NCBI RefSeq assembly: GCF_021266465.1
Contig: NZ_CP089848.1
Span: 4,386,629-4,450,628, forward strand
Reading direction: 5' to 3'
Length of the DNA: 64,000 bases
Origin: Paralcaligenes sp. KSB-10
GTDB lineage: Bacteria; Pseudomonadota; Gammaproteobacteria; Burkholderiales; Burkholderiaceae_B
Part shown: in pieces, positions 17,292 to 25,748 of the stretch
How positions within the stretch are numbered: position 1 is the stretch's first letter
Layout of the letters: every line of letters begins with the position of its first letter
Notes under the pieces: model-generated
Told to the model about the DNA's origin: nothing
The model's input: the letters and a program-made list of their open reading frames with translations, nothing else
Database searches by the model: none
Made by a program: the position numbers and the translations under genes

Positions 17292-17996
17292 TCAGGTCCG
17301 CCTGGGAATATCCAGGCCTTTCGCCACGGCGGGGCGGGCGAGGAACGCATCCAGGGCTCGTGTGACATTTGGGAAATCCGCGATTCCCACCAGGTCGCCT
17401 GCCTCGTAGAAGCCGATCAGGTTGCGCACCCATGGGAATGTAGCCATGTCGGCAATGGTATAGCTTTCGCCAGCGATCCAGGTCCGATCGGCCAGGCGCC
17501 GATTCAGGACGCCGAGCAGGCGCTTCGATTCCGCAACGTAGCGGTCTCGCGGGCGCTTGTCTTCGTAATCCTTGCCGGCAAATTTATTGAAAAACCCAAG
17601 CTGGCCGAACATCGGACCGATTCCACCCATTTGAAACATCAGCCATTGAATCGTCTCGTAGCGGCCGGCGCAATCCCTCGGTATGAATTGTTTGGCCTTG
17701 TCGGCAAGGTAGATCAGGATCGCGCCGGATTCGAACAGAGGAAGAGGCTTGCCGTCCGGGCCATTGGGATCCAGGATGGCCGGGATTTTGTTGTTCGGGC
17801 TCAGCGATAAAAATTCCGGCGACATTTGATCCTGGGTGTCGAATTTGACGAGATGAGGCTCGTAAGGCAGGCCGGTTTCTTCAAGCATGATCGACACTTT
17901 GACGCCGTTGGGCGTGGGCAAAGAGTAGAGCTGGATACGGTCGGGGTGCTGCGCGGGCCATTTCCGGGTGATGGCAAAGACGGAGAGATCGGTCAT
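17292..17996 (-). CDS. Glutathione S-transferase family protein
   Basis: This 234-residue protein has an N-terminal thioredoxin-like domain (IQLYSLPTPNGVKVSIMLEE about 21-40, SPNNKIPAILDPNG, and LFESGAILIYLAD with the glutathione-contacting ES pair). The C-terminal helical domain contains the N-capping segment GESYTIADMATFPWV. It resembles the YghU/YfcG-type bacterial GSTs that act as disulfide-bond reductases. The ATG at 17996 has AAGGA six bases upstream; the longer reading to 18053 lacks one. No functional partner is adjacent. Confidence 0.92.
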   Translation of the reverse strand: MTDLSVFAITRKWPAQHPDRIQLYSLPTPNGVKVSIMLEETGLPYEPHLVKFDTQDQMSPEFLSLSPNNKIPAILDPNGPDGKPLPLFESGAILIYLADKAKQFIPRDCAGRYETIQWLMFQMGGIGPMFGQLGFFNKFAGKDYEDKRPRDRYVAESKRLLGVLNRRLADRTWIAGESYTIADMATFPWVRNLIGFYEAGDLVGIADFPNVTRALDAFLARPAVAKGLDIPRRT

Positions 17997-18191
17997 GCTG
18001 GATCCTTGCGGGGTGGGTATCGGCTTGCCAGAATACCCAGAAAAGCCTGGCAATGAAAGTGGCGGGGGAGTCCGTCGGCTTATCCGATCCGTTTACATAT
18101 TGTTGCGCCGATATTCCTGGAAGCTCGCATGCGGCGCGTAGAATGAAAACAGGCTTGCGCCGTCCGATGCGTCCCGAGAGGAATACCCGGA

Positions 18192-20237
18192 GTGAAAATG
18201 CCCAGATATGCAAAGCTTGTTTTATGGGGATTCGGCAGTCTGCTGATCCTTCTGGTTTTCAGTGTTGTGCTGTTGCTGACCGTCAATTGGAACCACGCGC
18301 GGCCGTGGGTCAGTCAGCAACTCAGCGAGCTGGTGGATCGTCCGGTGTCGATCAATGGCGATCTATCTATACAGTGGCAATGGCCGAAAACAGAAACGGG
18401 CTGGCGTGCATGGGTACCGTGGCCACGCATCGGGGCCGAGCAGGTCGTCATTGGCAATCCGCCCTGGAGTCCGCAGGAAAGCAATATGGTCGAGGCGGGT
18501 CATTTCGCCGCGCAGATCAATCCCCTGGCCCTGTTCGATCACGTCATTCAGATTTCGACTTTGGAGCTCGGGTCGGTCCAGGTGCTGTTGGCACGAGGCC
18601 GCGATGGACAAAACAATTGGAGCCTGAAGAAGGAAGATACCGCGCCACCATCGGACTGGACGTTCGATCTTCAGCAGGTGGCTTTGCAGCAGGTCGGCGT
18701 GCATGTCGAGGATGCGGTCAGTCAACTGGATCTCAAGACCGAGCTCGACACCCTGGACAGTACGACGCCGGATGGTTACGACCTGGGCTGGAAGGCCAAG
18801 GGCAAATTCAGGCGCGCCGTGATTGCCGGAGCCGGGCAGTCGGCCGGGGTCTTGTCGCTGCGGCAGGGAAGCAAGCCATTTCCGTTTGAGGGAAACATCA
18901 GGATCGGTGCAACCACCATTGCAGTTCGCGGTTCCGTAACCCGGCCCGAAGCATTGGCGGCGCTCGATGTGCACCTGAAGCTCAAGGGTTCCACCATGGC
19001 CGACTTATACCCGATACTCGGCGTCGCCTTGCCCAATACTCCCGCGTACAGCACTGAAGGCCATCTTGTCGGTGTGCTCGATCGCGCCGAGAACAGGTGG
19101 TCTTATCAGAACTTCAAAGGTACAGTGGGATCCAGCGATCTGCACGGGACTCTCGATTACATTGCCCGCAAGCCCCGTTCGCTGCTTAGCGGCACGCTGG
19201 AGTCGAAGCTGCTTCGCTTCAAGGATCTCGGCCCTCTGATTGGCGTGGATTCCAGCGATCATAAAGCCCAGAGCGGCGGCGCGGTGCAGCCGCCGGCAGG
19301 CAAGGTCTTGCCAGTCGAACCTATTCACACCGAAAGCTGGGGCACTATGGATGCCGACGTGACTTTTACCGGCCGGAAAATCCTGCGCAATAAAGATTTG
19401 CCGCTGGACGATATTCGTGCCCATATCAAGTTGAACGATAGCGTGCTGACTTTGGATCCCTTGTCCTTTGGCGTCGCGGGTGGGACTCTTGCTTCCAATA
19501 TACGGATCGATGGCAAGGCCGTGCCCTTGAACGCGAAGATGACGATATCGGCGCGCCATCTCAAGCTGAAGAAGATGTTTCCCGCAGCACAGACGATGAA
19601 TGCGAGCTTTGGCGAACTTCATGGTGATGCCTCGGTTTCGGCTCGGGGCAATTCCATTGCCGCCTTGCTGGGCCATTCGAATGGCACGGTCCAGGCGCTG
19701 GTCAGTAAAGGCACGATTAGCCATCTCTTGCTGGAAACGGCGGGTTTGAATGTGGCAAACATCGTCATCGTCAAACTTTTTGGAGACAATCAGGTGGAGT
19801 TGAACTGCATGGCCGCCGATTTCGGCATCAAGAACGGTCTTATGACGGCGCGTACGTTCAAGCTTGATACGAAAGATGCCATCGTGGACGTTACCGGGCA
19901 GATCAGTCTGGCGGACGAGCGGTTTGCGTTGGATATCAAGCCCGAAAACAAATCCTTTCGTATCTTTACCTTGCGAACTCCGTTGTACGTCAAGGGTACT
20001 TTCAAGAACCCCGATGTGGGTCTCTATAAGGGGCCTTTGCTGGCCAGGGCCGGGGCGGCCATCGTTCTGGGCGTGGTGGCCACGCCGTTTGCGGCGCTCT
20101 TGCCTTTGCTGAATCCAGGCTCGAGCGATTCCAATGGATGCAATGCCATGCTGGCTGCCGTCAGTGATAAGCCCAAGGTGCCTTCGGCGCGCAAAACGAA
20201 AAAGGTGCTTCCCTCCCATGAGAAGAGGGCTCGCTAG
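18192..20237 (+). CDS. AsmA-family protein
   Basis: This is a 681-residue protein with one N-terminal membrane anchor (about 8-32) and a long periplasmic beta-rich body, the AsmA/TamB-like architecture linked to outer-membrane lipid transport and homeostasis. It contains the AsmA N-terminal block RPVSINGDLSIQWQW and the C-terminal AsmA segment with ALLGHSNGTVQALVSKG. A GTG at 18192 and an ATG at 18198 are both possible starts. The TAG stop at 20235-20237 lies inside the left outer end of repeat copy B, so the element touches the gene. The C-terminal basic tail still looks natural. Confidence 0.92.
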   Translation: MKMPRYAKLVLWGFGSLLILLVFSVVLLLTVNWNHARPWVSQQLSELVDRPVSINGDLSIQWQWPKTETGWRAWVPWPRIGAEQVVIGNPPWSPQESNMVEAGHFAAQINPLALFDHVIQISTLELGSVQVLLARGRDGQNNWSLKKEDTAPPSDWTFDLQQVALQQVGVHVEDAVSQLDLKTELDTLDSTTPDGYDLGWKAKGKFRRAVIAGAGQSAGVLSLRQGSKPFPFEGNIRIGATTIAVRGSVTRPEALAALDVHLKLKGSTMADLYPILGVALPNTPAYSTEGHLVGVLDRAENRWSYQNFKGTVGSSDLHGTLDYIARKPRSLLSGTLESKLLRFKDLGPLIGVDSSDHKAQSGGAVQPPAGKVLPVEPIHTESWGTMDADVTFTGRKILRNKDLPLDDIRAHIKLNDSVLTLDPLSFGVAGGTLASNIRIDGKAVPLNAKMTISARHLKLKKMFPAAQTMNASFGELHGDASVSARGNSIAALLGHSNGTVQALVSKGTISHLLLETAGLNVANIVIVKLFGDNQVELNCMAADFGIKNGLMTARTFKLDTKDAIVDVTGQISLADERFALDIKPENKSFRIFTLRTPLYVKGTFKNPDVGLYKGPLLARAGAAIVLGVVATPFAALLPLLNPGSSDSNGCNAMLAAVSDKPKVPSARKTKKVLPSHEKRAR

Positions 20238-20368
20238 GGCGTTTTTGGTTCGAGTGTTTATGGCGCTGAACGTGTTTCAGTCACTTTGTTTTTGAGCCGT
20301 TGTTTTTTGGGGTTGTGAGTTTGGGCTGTGTTTGCCGTGTTGGCTTGGGGGGTTAATTCTATAAAGAC

Positions 20369-20589
20369 GCCGCAGGGTGGGCGGTGCTGTGCAGTCCGGC
20401 ACGTCCAGCGGTCGGCTAGCTGCGCTAGCCGACTACCCGGGTCTGCCTCGTCCAGGCGGGCGTCGGGCGAACTCGCCCGGCCTCGCGAGGCCGGGCTCAG
20501 ACAGCGCCCGCCGAAAGCCCCCGCCTTCCCTTCGTCAGCACCCGGCGCTGGACTACCGCCGGACTACACAGCACCGCCCACCCTGCGGC
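20369..20589 (+). repeat. Type 2 cassette (221 bp, 32-bp terminal inverted repeats), copy B
   Basis: The inverted ends match at 31 of 32 positions. Internal hairpins are perfect here: GTCGGCTAGC-TGC-GCTAGCCGAC at 20411-20433 and a 22-bp palindrome GCCCGGCCTCG/CGAGGCCGGGC at 20475-20496. The matching positions in copies A and C have other sequences that also pair. Confidence 0.92.
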
Positions 20590-20796
20590 TCGCGTTGAGG
20601 CAATGCAGCGAGGTATACATTGGGGAAGCTGCGTTGAGCCAATCACAGGCTACGTTGAGGTGGTGGGTGCTTAGTAAATCCAGGGTTTGGCACATCGTGA
20701 TGTAGTGGCCATGTGATAGAGGCATAAGTGCTGGCACGTTACCTGTTCTATGGGTACAGGCCCATAACGGTAGATGCAAGCAAGTTGATTCCAGGC

Positions 20797-20813
20797 AAGC
20801 CCCGATAGACGGC
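20797..20813 (-). repeat. Remnant of a type 1 cassette end in copy B
   Basis: AAGCCCCGATAGACGGC equals the outermost 17 bases of the type 1 cassette. It is followed by the normal flank (GTCTTTAAATACC, then CATCGAAC), but the spacer sequence GGAATC/CCTGG abuts it directly. The cassette body is therefore missing here. Confidence 0.75.
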
Positions 20814-20901
20814 GTCTTTAAATACCTATCCATCGAACCTCGTAAACAATCGAGTGTCGTAACCACTCGAATCAAAAATGCGCTAGCCAAGGACTTGGCG
20901 G

Positions 20902-21234
20902 CTAAGAGGGGTTCTTTCTGTGGCCAGGCTTTGCCCTGTGGCTTGCCAGCTCCACTTCGAGCGCGTCGATGCGGCGCAGCAGGTTCAATGCCAGCGCCAG
21001 GCCATGCGCATCCAGTTCGAAATCGTCGCGCAAGCGGCGCGCCATGCGGGCTACAGCTATGCAATTGGTATGGAAGAAGTAATTGCGCGGGTCGTCATTC
21101 GAGGGCTCGATGATTCCGGTTTCCACCAGGTCGAGCAAGACGTCCTGAGTCAGGCCCGACACCTCGACTACATGTTCGAGCGAGCAGATATCCGACGTAT
21201 TCAGCCATATGCTTTCAGTGATGTGAATAGTCAT
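20902..21234 (-). CDS. cbpM: Chaperone modulator CbpM
   Basis: This is a 110-residue protein of the CbpM / MerR-like helix family. It has the characteristic VVEVSGLTQDVLLDLVETGIIEP segment followed by a helical RMARRLRDDFELDAHGLALAL region. CbpM binds the J-domain of CbpA and blocks its co-chaperone and DNA-binding activity. The gene follows cbpA directly, and its AGGAG ribosome site lies within the cbpA 3' end, so the pair is coupled. The tail is basic. Confidence 0.9.
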   Translation of the reverse strand: MTIHITESIWLNTSDICSLEHVVEVSGLTQDVLLDLVETGIIEPSNDDPRNYFFHTNCIAVARMARRLRDDFELDAHGLALALNLLRRIDALEVELASHRAKPGHRKNPS

Positions 21235-21236
21235 GG

Positions 21237-22178
21237 CTAGGCTCCTGTATAGAGTTGCGCGCGCGGGTTGAATTTCGATTCCGCGGCAAGCCTGGTGAAC
21301 AGATCGCGTTCGGTTTCGGTCAGCGCCTTGGGCACGTCGATATGTACCACGGCGTATAAATCGCCTTGAGCGCCCGAGGCAGCCGGCAGGCCCCGCTTGG
21401 CCAGACGGAGCTGGCGATCGGCAACGGTAGCCGCGGGAATCTTCATTTCTACCGTGCCGCCCAGTGTCGGTATCTGGACGCTGGCTCCCAGCGCGGCTTC
21501 CCAGGGGGTCAGGGGCAAGTCGATGTATAGGTCGTTGCCGCTGACCCGGTACAGCTTGTGGGGCTGGATCTTGATGACGAGATATAAGTCGCCCGGCTTG
21601 CCGCCGTGCAGGCCGGTTCCTCCTTTTTCAGGAAGACGCAGGCGCTGGCCGTCGGTTGCGCCTTTGGGTATGCGTACTCTGAATGTCTTCGGGATGCGGT
21701 GCAGCAGCCCTTGTGCATCGTACTCGGGCAGTGCGATGCTGATTTCCGTTTCCGCGCCGCTGTAGATCTGTTCCAGAGTGACCGGCACGGCGTATTCGAA
21801 ATCCTGCCCATGCAGGGGGCGTTGTGTGTGTTCGCGCCCGCCGGCGCGCTGCGCCGCGGCGAAAGCGGCCAGCAGGTCGGCGAGGTCGACGTCGTTGAAG
21901 TCGGCTGGGGTTTCGTGGAAATGCTCTTGCCATTGGTGCGGCGGTACGAACTCCTCGCCCTGGGAGTGAGGCCCGAGATTATCGTACGCGGCGCGCTTTT
22001 CCGGATCTTTCAGTGTGGCATACGCCTCGGCCACGTTCTTGAATTTTTCTTCGGCGTCTGCATTTTTGGATACGTCGGGATGGTATTGATGAGCCAGCTT
22101 GCGGTAGGCCTTTTTTATGTCGGCCTGCGTGGCATTGCGTTCAATACCCAAGACTTGGTAGTAGTCGACGTATTTCAT
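21237..22178 (-). CDS. cbpA: Curved DNA-binding protein / DnaJ-class co-chaperone CbpA
   Basis: This 313-residue protein has an N-terminal J-domain (residues 1-68) with HPD in AHQYHPDVSK, then a glycine-poor linker and two C-terminal beta domains. It has no zinc finger, which separates CbpA from DnaJ. It stimulates DnaK ATPase and binds curved DNA, mainly in stationary phase. The ATG at 22178 has GGAG six bases upstream; eight extra upstream codons are not needed. cbpM follows immediately. Confidence 0.95.
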   Translation of the reverse strand: MKYVDYYQVLGIERNATQADIKKAYRKLAHQYHPDVSKNADAEEKFKNVAEAYATLKDPEKRAAYDNLGPHSQGEEFVPPHQWQEHFHETPADFNDVDLADLLAAFAAAQRAGGREHTQRPLHGQDFEYAVPVTLEQIYSGAETEISIALPEYDAQGLLHRIPKTFRVRIPKGATDGQRLRLPEKGGTGLHGGKPGDLYLVIKIQPHKLYRVSGNDLYIDLPLTPWEAALGASVQIPTLGGTVEMKIPAATVADRQLRLAKRGLPAASGAQGDLYAVVHIDVPKALTETERDLFTRLAAESKFNPRAQLYTGA

Positions 22179-22271
22179 TGAGACTCCGCTTTGATGAACC
22201 AAGACTGAAACGTGTCAAGATTAACAATGAACGCAGACAATGGCAAAGCCGGCGACGCCTGCCCCGTTGCG

Positions 22272-22718
22272 CTAGGGTCCCGGGGGAGCAATCAAGGCTT
22301 CAAGAGCTTTGCGAAGCGTCGGCGGTAAAGGCACAGGCCGACGCGACTGCTTGTCGACGTAGACATGCACGAAGTGGCCATGCGCCGCCGAAAGCGGGTC
22401 GCCCTGCCTGAAAATGCCGATTTCATACCGGACGCTCGAATTGCCCAGATGCGCCACGCGAACGGCCGCTTCAATGGTATCGGGAAAGGCCAGGGAGGAA
22501 AAATAGTGGCAACCTGTTTCGACCACCAGCCCGATAACCTCGCTTTTTTCGATGTCGAGTACGCCCGCATCGATCAGGTAGCGGTTCACAACCGTATCGA
22601 AATAAGAATAATAGGTGACGTTGTTCACATGCCCATAGACGTCGTTATCCATCCAGCGGGTTGTAATGGACGTGGAGTGGCTGAACTCGGAACGATGGCG
22701 CGGCTGAGGTTTGGTCAT
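22272..22718 (-). CDS. Acyl-CoA thioesterase, 4-hydroxybenzoyl-CoA thioesterase family
   Basis: This is a 148-residue single hotdog-fold protein. The active-site block TTRWMDNDVYGHVNNVTYYSYF carries the conserved aspartate and the GHVNN turn of the YbgC/4HBT group. Residues then run into FVHVYVDKQSRRPVPLP, the usual end of the fold. It would hydrolyse a short or aromatic acyl-CoA. No ribosome site is obvious; the ATG at 22718 is chosen over a TTG eleven codons upstream because the family starts here. No pathway partner is next to it. Confidence 0.88.
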   Translation of the reverse strand: MTKPQPRHRSEFSHSTSITTRWMDNDVYGHVNNVTYYSYFDTVVNRYLIDAGVLDIEKSEVIGLVVETGCHYFSSLAFPDTIEAAVRVAHLGNSSVRYEIGIFRQGDPLSAAHGHFVHVYVDKQSRRPVPLPPTLRKALEALIAPPGP

Positions 22719-22810
22719 GGGGAGTAGGTGATGTTTGCAAAGTGGCGGCAAACCCGGCGCTGGCGGTGCATCGCCGTGGCTGCCGTTAATAATAGCCTTA
22801 TTGTTTCTTG

Positions 22811-23170
22811 TCAGAGGTCGATCAGTACATCGAATCCGCCGTATATCAGGCGCTTGCCGTCAAATGGCATGGAAGCGGCGTTCATCATGGGTGCCATGCG
22901 TGGATCCTTCATGACCTTGTCGTTGACTTCGTCGCGATGGGCGCGCGACTTATATACGATCCAGGCGAAGATGACGGTTTCGCCATCCTCAAGATTGACG
23001 CTTTGCGGGAAGGAGGTGAGTTTGCCGGGCTTCACGTCCTCGGCTATGCATTCGCGGTATTGCAAGGCGCCGTGTTCGCGCCAGATTGCGCCGCATGTGT
23101 TGGCCATTTTCCTGTAGGCCTCTACATTTTTTTTGGGGAGAGGAAGAACAAATCCGTCGACGTATTCCAT
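22811..23170 (-). CDS. DUF1428 family protein (YbaA-like)
   Basis: This 119-residue protein begins MEYVDGFVLPLPKKNVEAYR and contains FPQSVNLEDGETVIFAWIVYKSRAHRDEVN and MPFDGKRLIYGGF, diagnostic for DUF1428. The fold is a dimeric alpha/beta barrel; no activity is established. GGAG lies six bases before the ATG at 23170, so 62 upstream in-frame codons are rejected. A strong inverted repeat sits 79 bp upstream, so expression is probably controlled by a TetR- or ArsR-type repressor that is not in this window. Confidence 0.93.
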   Translation of the reverse strand: MEYVDGFVLPLPKKNVEAYRKMANTCGAIWREHGALQYRECIAEDVKPGKLTSFPQSVNLEDGETVIFAWIVYKSRAHRDEVNDKVMKDPRMAPMMNAASMPFDGKRLIYGGFDVLIDL

Positions 23171-23248
23171 GCTGTTTCTCCTTGGTGCCGCAGACGTGTG
23201 TGGGCGCCTGCCGCAACTTGTCGAGTCGATGAGTCGGAGTTTTGAAAA

Positions 23249-23277
23249 ACATCTTGTGGACGGTGTCCACAAGATGT
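23249..23277 (-). promoter_or_regulatory. Long inverted repeat, probable operator upstream of the DUF1428 gene
   Basis: Perfect 13-bp arms (ACATCTTGTGGAC and GTCCACAAGATGT) flank a 3-bp centre, giving a 29-bp site. The core TGTGGAC-N3-GTCCACA is compact and AT/GC mixed, more like a dimer-binding operator than a terminator. It lies 79-107 bp before the DUF1428 start. Confidence 0.65.
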
Positions 23278-23373
23278 AGCATACACGATTTACGCTGCGC
23301 ATGAAAAGCAATGCACCTTGCCGCAAACAGGCCGTGGCGGCGTGGGCTGCCGGCACTGCATCGGCGCATTCGA

Positions 23374-23853
23374 TTAGTGATGCGCCGCGTCGATCAGCCT
23401 GGCATTTAGAAGCCGGGCCAGTCCTTGTGCGCCTTGCCGCATAACCTGATCATGATTCCATTTGAACAGCGGCTTTGCGATCGGCGCCAGGAAATTCATC
23501 CAGGGGCTGGTAGTATGCACATGCCACACATAGCGCAGGGTGGTAAGCGGGGCCTCGTGGGATAAATGCCAGCAGCCGATACCCTCCAGTTCGCCGCTGG
23601 CAAGACCTTCCAGAACCTCCAGCGGCACGGCTCGAATGACACGGATATCGAAGGTCAGCCGATAAGGTAGCCGGCCTTTCCAGGTAAAGCGCCGTAGGCT
23701 GCCAACACCATTGCCGTCGCCTCGCTCGGTTTCAACCACCTTTTCTACGCTATGCCACCATTGCGGCCATTGCGAGCAGCAAAAAATGGCGTCGGACACC
23801 TGCGATAAAGGCGCCTCGATGCGCCATGTAGTGACGAAACGAAATTCTGTCAT
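23374..23853 (-). CDS. SRPBCC (START/polyketide cyclase-like) family protein
   Basis: This is a 159-residue helix-grip protein. FVTTWRIEAPLSQVSDAIF is the typical first strand and helix. Later segments include LPYRLTFDIRV and LRYVWHVHTTSPWMNFLAPI, followed by the long C-terminal helix WNHDQVMRQGAQGLARLL. The fold binds hydrophobic ligands; no function can be assigned. It is tail-proximal to the DUF1428 promoter region and divergent from nadB. Confidence 0.85.
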   Translation of the reverse strand: MTEFRFVTTWRIEAPLSQVSDAIFCCSQWPQWWHSVEKVVETERGDGNGVGSLRRFTWKGRLPYRLTFDIRVIRAVPLEVLEGLASGELEGIGCWHLSHEAPLTTLRYVWHVHTTSPWMNFLAPIAKPLFKWNHDQVMRQGAQGLARLLNARLIDAAHH

Positions 23854-24085
23854 GGGTCGTGCCGGTCAAAGTGGCTTGGCTTTCAGGACGTGCGCGACTG
23901 CCTGCATAGCAGGTCTCCTTTAAGGCTTCCGAGCCTAGCCTGTATTTTATATCTCCTGGATCCGATCTGTAGCGGCAAGTTTTTTGGCCGCCATTGCCCG
24001 AGGCGCCGATGGCCATGGCGGGAGGACCCGATGCGAATGTCCTGCTATGCTATTGCCACCAAAAATGCTGAGATATCTCGCGACG

Positions 24086-25744
24086 ATGATCAAATTCGAT
24101 GTAGCCATTGTGGGTAGTGGTTTGTCCGGCCTGACGGTGGCTTTGCACCTGGCCCGGGATAAACAAGTAGTCATTATTTCCAAGAAGGCCTTGCTCGATG
24201 GCGCCAGCAACTGGGCGCAGGGAGGCATCGCCGCGGTGCTGGATTCTCACGATAGTCACGCCCAGCATATTGCCGATACGCTGACGGCGGGTGCGGGGCT
24301 ATGCGACGAGGCGGCGACGCGCCATATTGTCGAGAACGGCAAGCCGGCGATAGACTGGCTGATTGAACAGGGCGTGCCCTTCACCCCCGATGCCAGCGCC
24401 GAATTGGGCTTTCACCTGACGCGCGAAGGCGGACATAGCCAGCGTCGCATCATTCATGCCGCGGATGCCACCGGCCACGTGGTGCAAACTACGCTGGAAC
24501 AAAAGATACGGGCGCACAAGAATATTACTCTGCTGGAAAATCATTCCGCCGTGGAGTTGATCACCAGCAGAATTTTTCGCGGAAAAATCGATCCAGCAGC
24601 CGAAGACGGCACCGCTGGCGACAGTCTGGCGGAACCCGCGCAATGCCTGGGCTTGTATGTCTTTGACGAAATCAGCGGCGGCGTGAAAACCATTCTTGCG
24701 AGCCACACGGTGCTGGCTACAGGCGGTGCCGGCAAAGTCTATCTGCACACCAGCAACCCGGACACGGCCACGGGCGACGGCATGGCCATGGCCTGGCGGG
24801 CCGGGTGTCGGGTGAGCAATATGGAGTTCATGCAGTTTCATCCAACCTGTCTTTATCATCCGGCCGCCAAATCGTTCCTGATTTCCGAAGCGTTGCGCGG
24901 CGAGGGCGGGATATTGAAGATCCCGCTCGATGCATCGGCGGATCCCGGCCTGAGGTTCATGCAGCATCATGACGAGAGGATGGAGCTGGCGCCGCGCGAT
25001 GTGGTGGCGCGCGCGATCGATTTCGAGATAAAAAAGCGCGGCCTCACGCATGTGGATCTGGATATCAGTCATTGTTCGCCGGCATTTATCGAGGAACACT
25101 TTCCCACTATTCAAGCCCGCTGCCTGAGCTACGGCATCGACATTGCGCGCCAGCCTATTCCTGTTGTGCCCGCCATGCATTTCACGTGTGGCGGGGTGGT
25201 GACCGATCTCGAGGGCCGCACGGATATTCCGGGCCTGTATGCCGTGGGAGAGACCGCCTGCACTGGTTTGCATGGCGCCAACCGGCTGGCGAGCAACTCC
25301 TTGCTGGAATGCCTGGTGATAGGGCGCAACGCCGCCCGGCATATTGAGTGCCAGGAGGTTCGGGTGGAACCGGGTTTGCGGGAATCGATACCCGATTGGG
25401 ACGATAGCCAGGTTACCGACCCCGATCAAGCCGTAGTGGTTTCACATGCCTGGGACGAGCTGCGGCGATTGATGTGGGACTACGCGGGGATCGTGCGCAC
25501 CGACAAAAGATTGGCGCGCGCCCGGCATCGCATCGGTTTGCTGCGGGACGAGATCGAGGCGTACTACCGCGTTTATCGGGTGGATGGCAATATGCTGGAG
25601 TGCCGCAATCTGGTTCAGGTGGCGGCACTGGTTGTGGAAAGCGCCTTGTTGCGTAAAGAAAGCCGCGGCCTGCACTTCAGCCAGGATTATCCTTACTCAT
25701 TGCCCAAAGCGCTGCCGACCGTGCTGACGCCCGGCGTCAGATAG
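24086..25744 (+). CDS. nadB: L-aspartate oxidase NadB
   Basis: This is a 552-residue flavoprotein that makes iminoaspartate for NAD synthesis. The start at 24086 puts the FAD-binding glycine motif GSGLSG at residues 10-15. Upstream in-frame codons to 23984 look non-coding. SNWAQGGIAAVLD, HTREGGHSQRRIIHA-like active-site residues (EGGHSQRRIIHA), MEFMQFHPT and NSLLECLVIGRNAA are family blocks. It converges on nadC-nadA with a 4-bp gap, so all three de novo NAD genes are together but in opposite directions. Confidence 0.96.
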   Translation: MIKFDVAIVGSGLSGLTVALHLARDKQVVIISKKALLDGASNWAQGGIAAVLDSHDSHAQHIADTLTAGAGLCDEAATRHIVENGKPAIDWLIEQGVPFTPDASAELGFHLTREGGHSQRRIIHAADATGHVVQTTLEQKIRAHKNITLLENHSAVELITSRIFRGKIDPAAEDGTAGDSLAEPAQCLGLYVFDEISGGVKTILASHTVLATGGAGKVYLHTSNPDTATGDGMAMAWRAGCRVSNMEFMQFHPTCLYHPAAKSFLISEALRGEGGILKIPLDASADPGLRFMQHHDERMELAPRDVVARAIDFEIKKRGLTHVDLDISHCSPAFIEEHFPTIQARCLSYGIDIARQPIPVVPAMHFTCGGVVTDLEGRTDIPGLYAVGETACTGLHGANRLASNSLLECLVIGRNAARHIECQEVRVEPGLRESIPDWDDSQVTDPDQAVVVSHAWDELRRLMWDYAGIVRTDKRLARARHRIGLLRDEIEAYYRVYRVDGNMLECRNLVQVAALVVESALLRKESRGLHFSQDYPYSLPKALPTVLTPGVR

Positions 25745-25748
25745 CGCC

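Larger units (their letters stand above)
20234..20886 (-). repeat. Composite non-coding repeat, copy B
   Basis: Outer ends at 20235-20256 and 20864-20885 are 22-bp inverted repeats with three mismatches. Relative to copies A and C it lies in the opposite orientation. It keeps a full type 2 cassette and the long spacer containing CCAGGGTTTGGC. Only a 17-bp remnant of the type 1 cassette is left. It fills the gap between the convergent asmA-family and cbpM genes. The bases flanking the outer ends do not form an obvious target duplication. Confidence 0.9.

Noticed and set aside
19005..20219. 404-codon minus-strand frame over the AsmA-family gene
   Set aside because: The plus-strand protein has anchor and AsmA motifs; the minus frame is compositionally odd and featureless.
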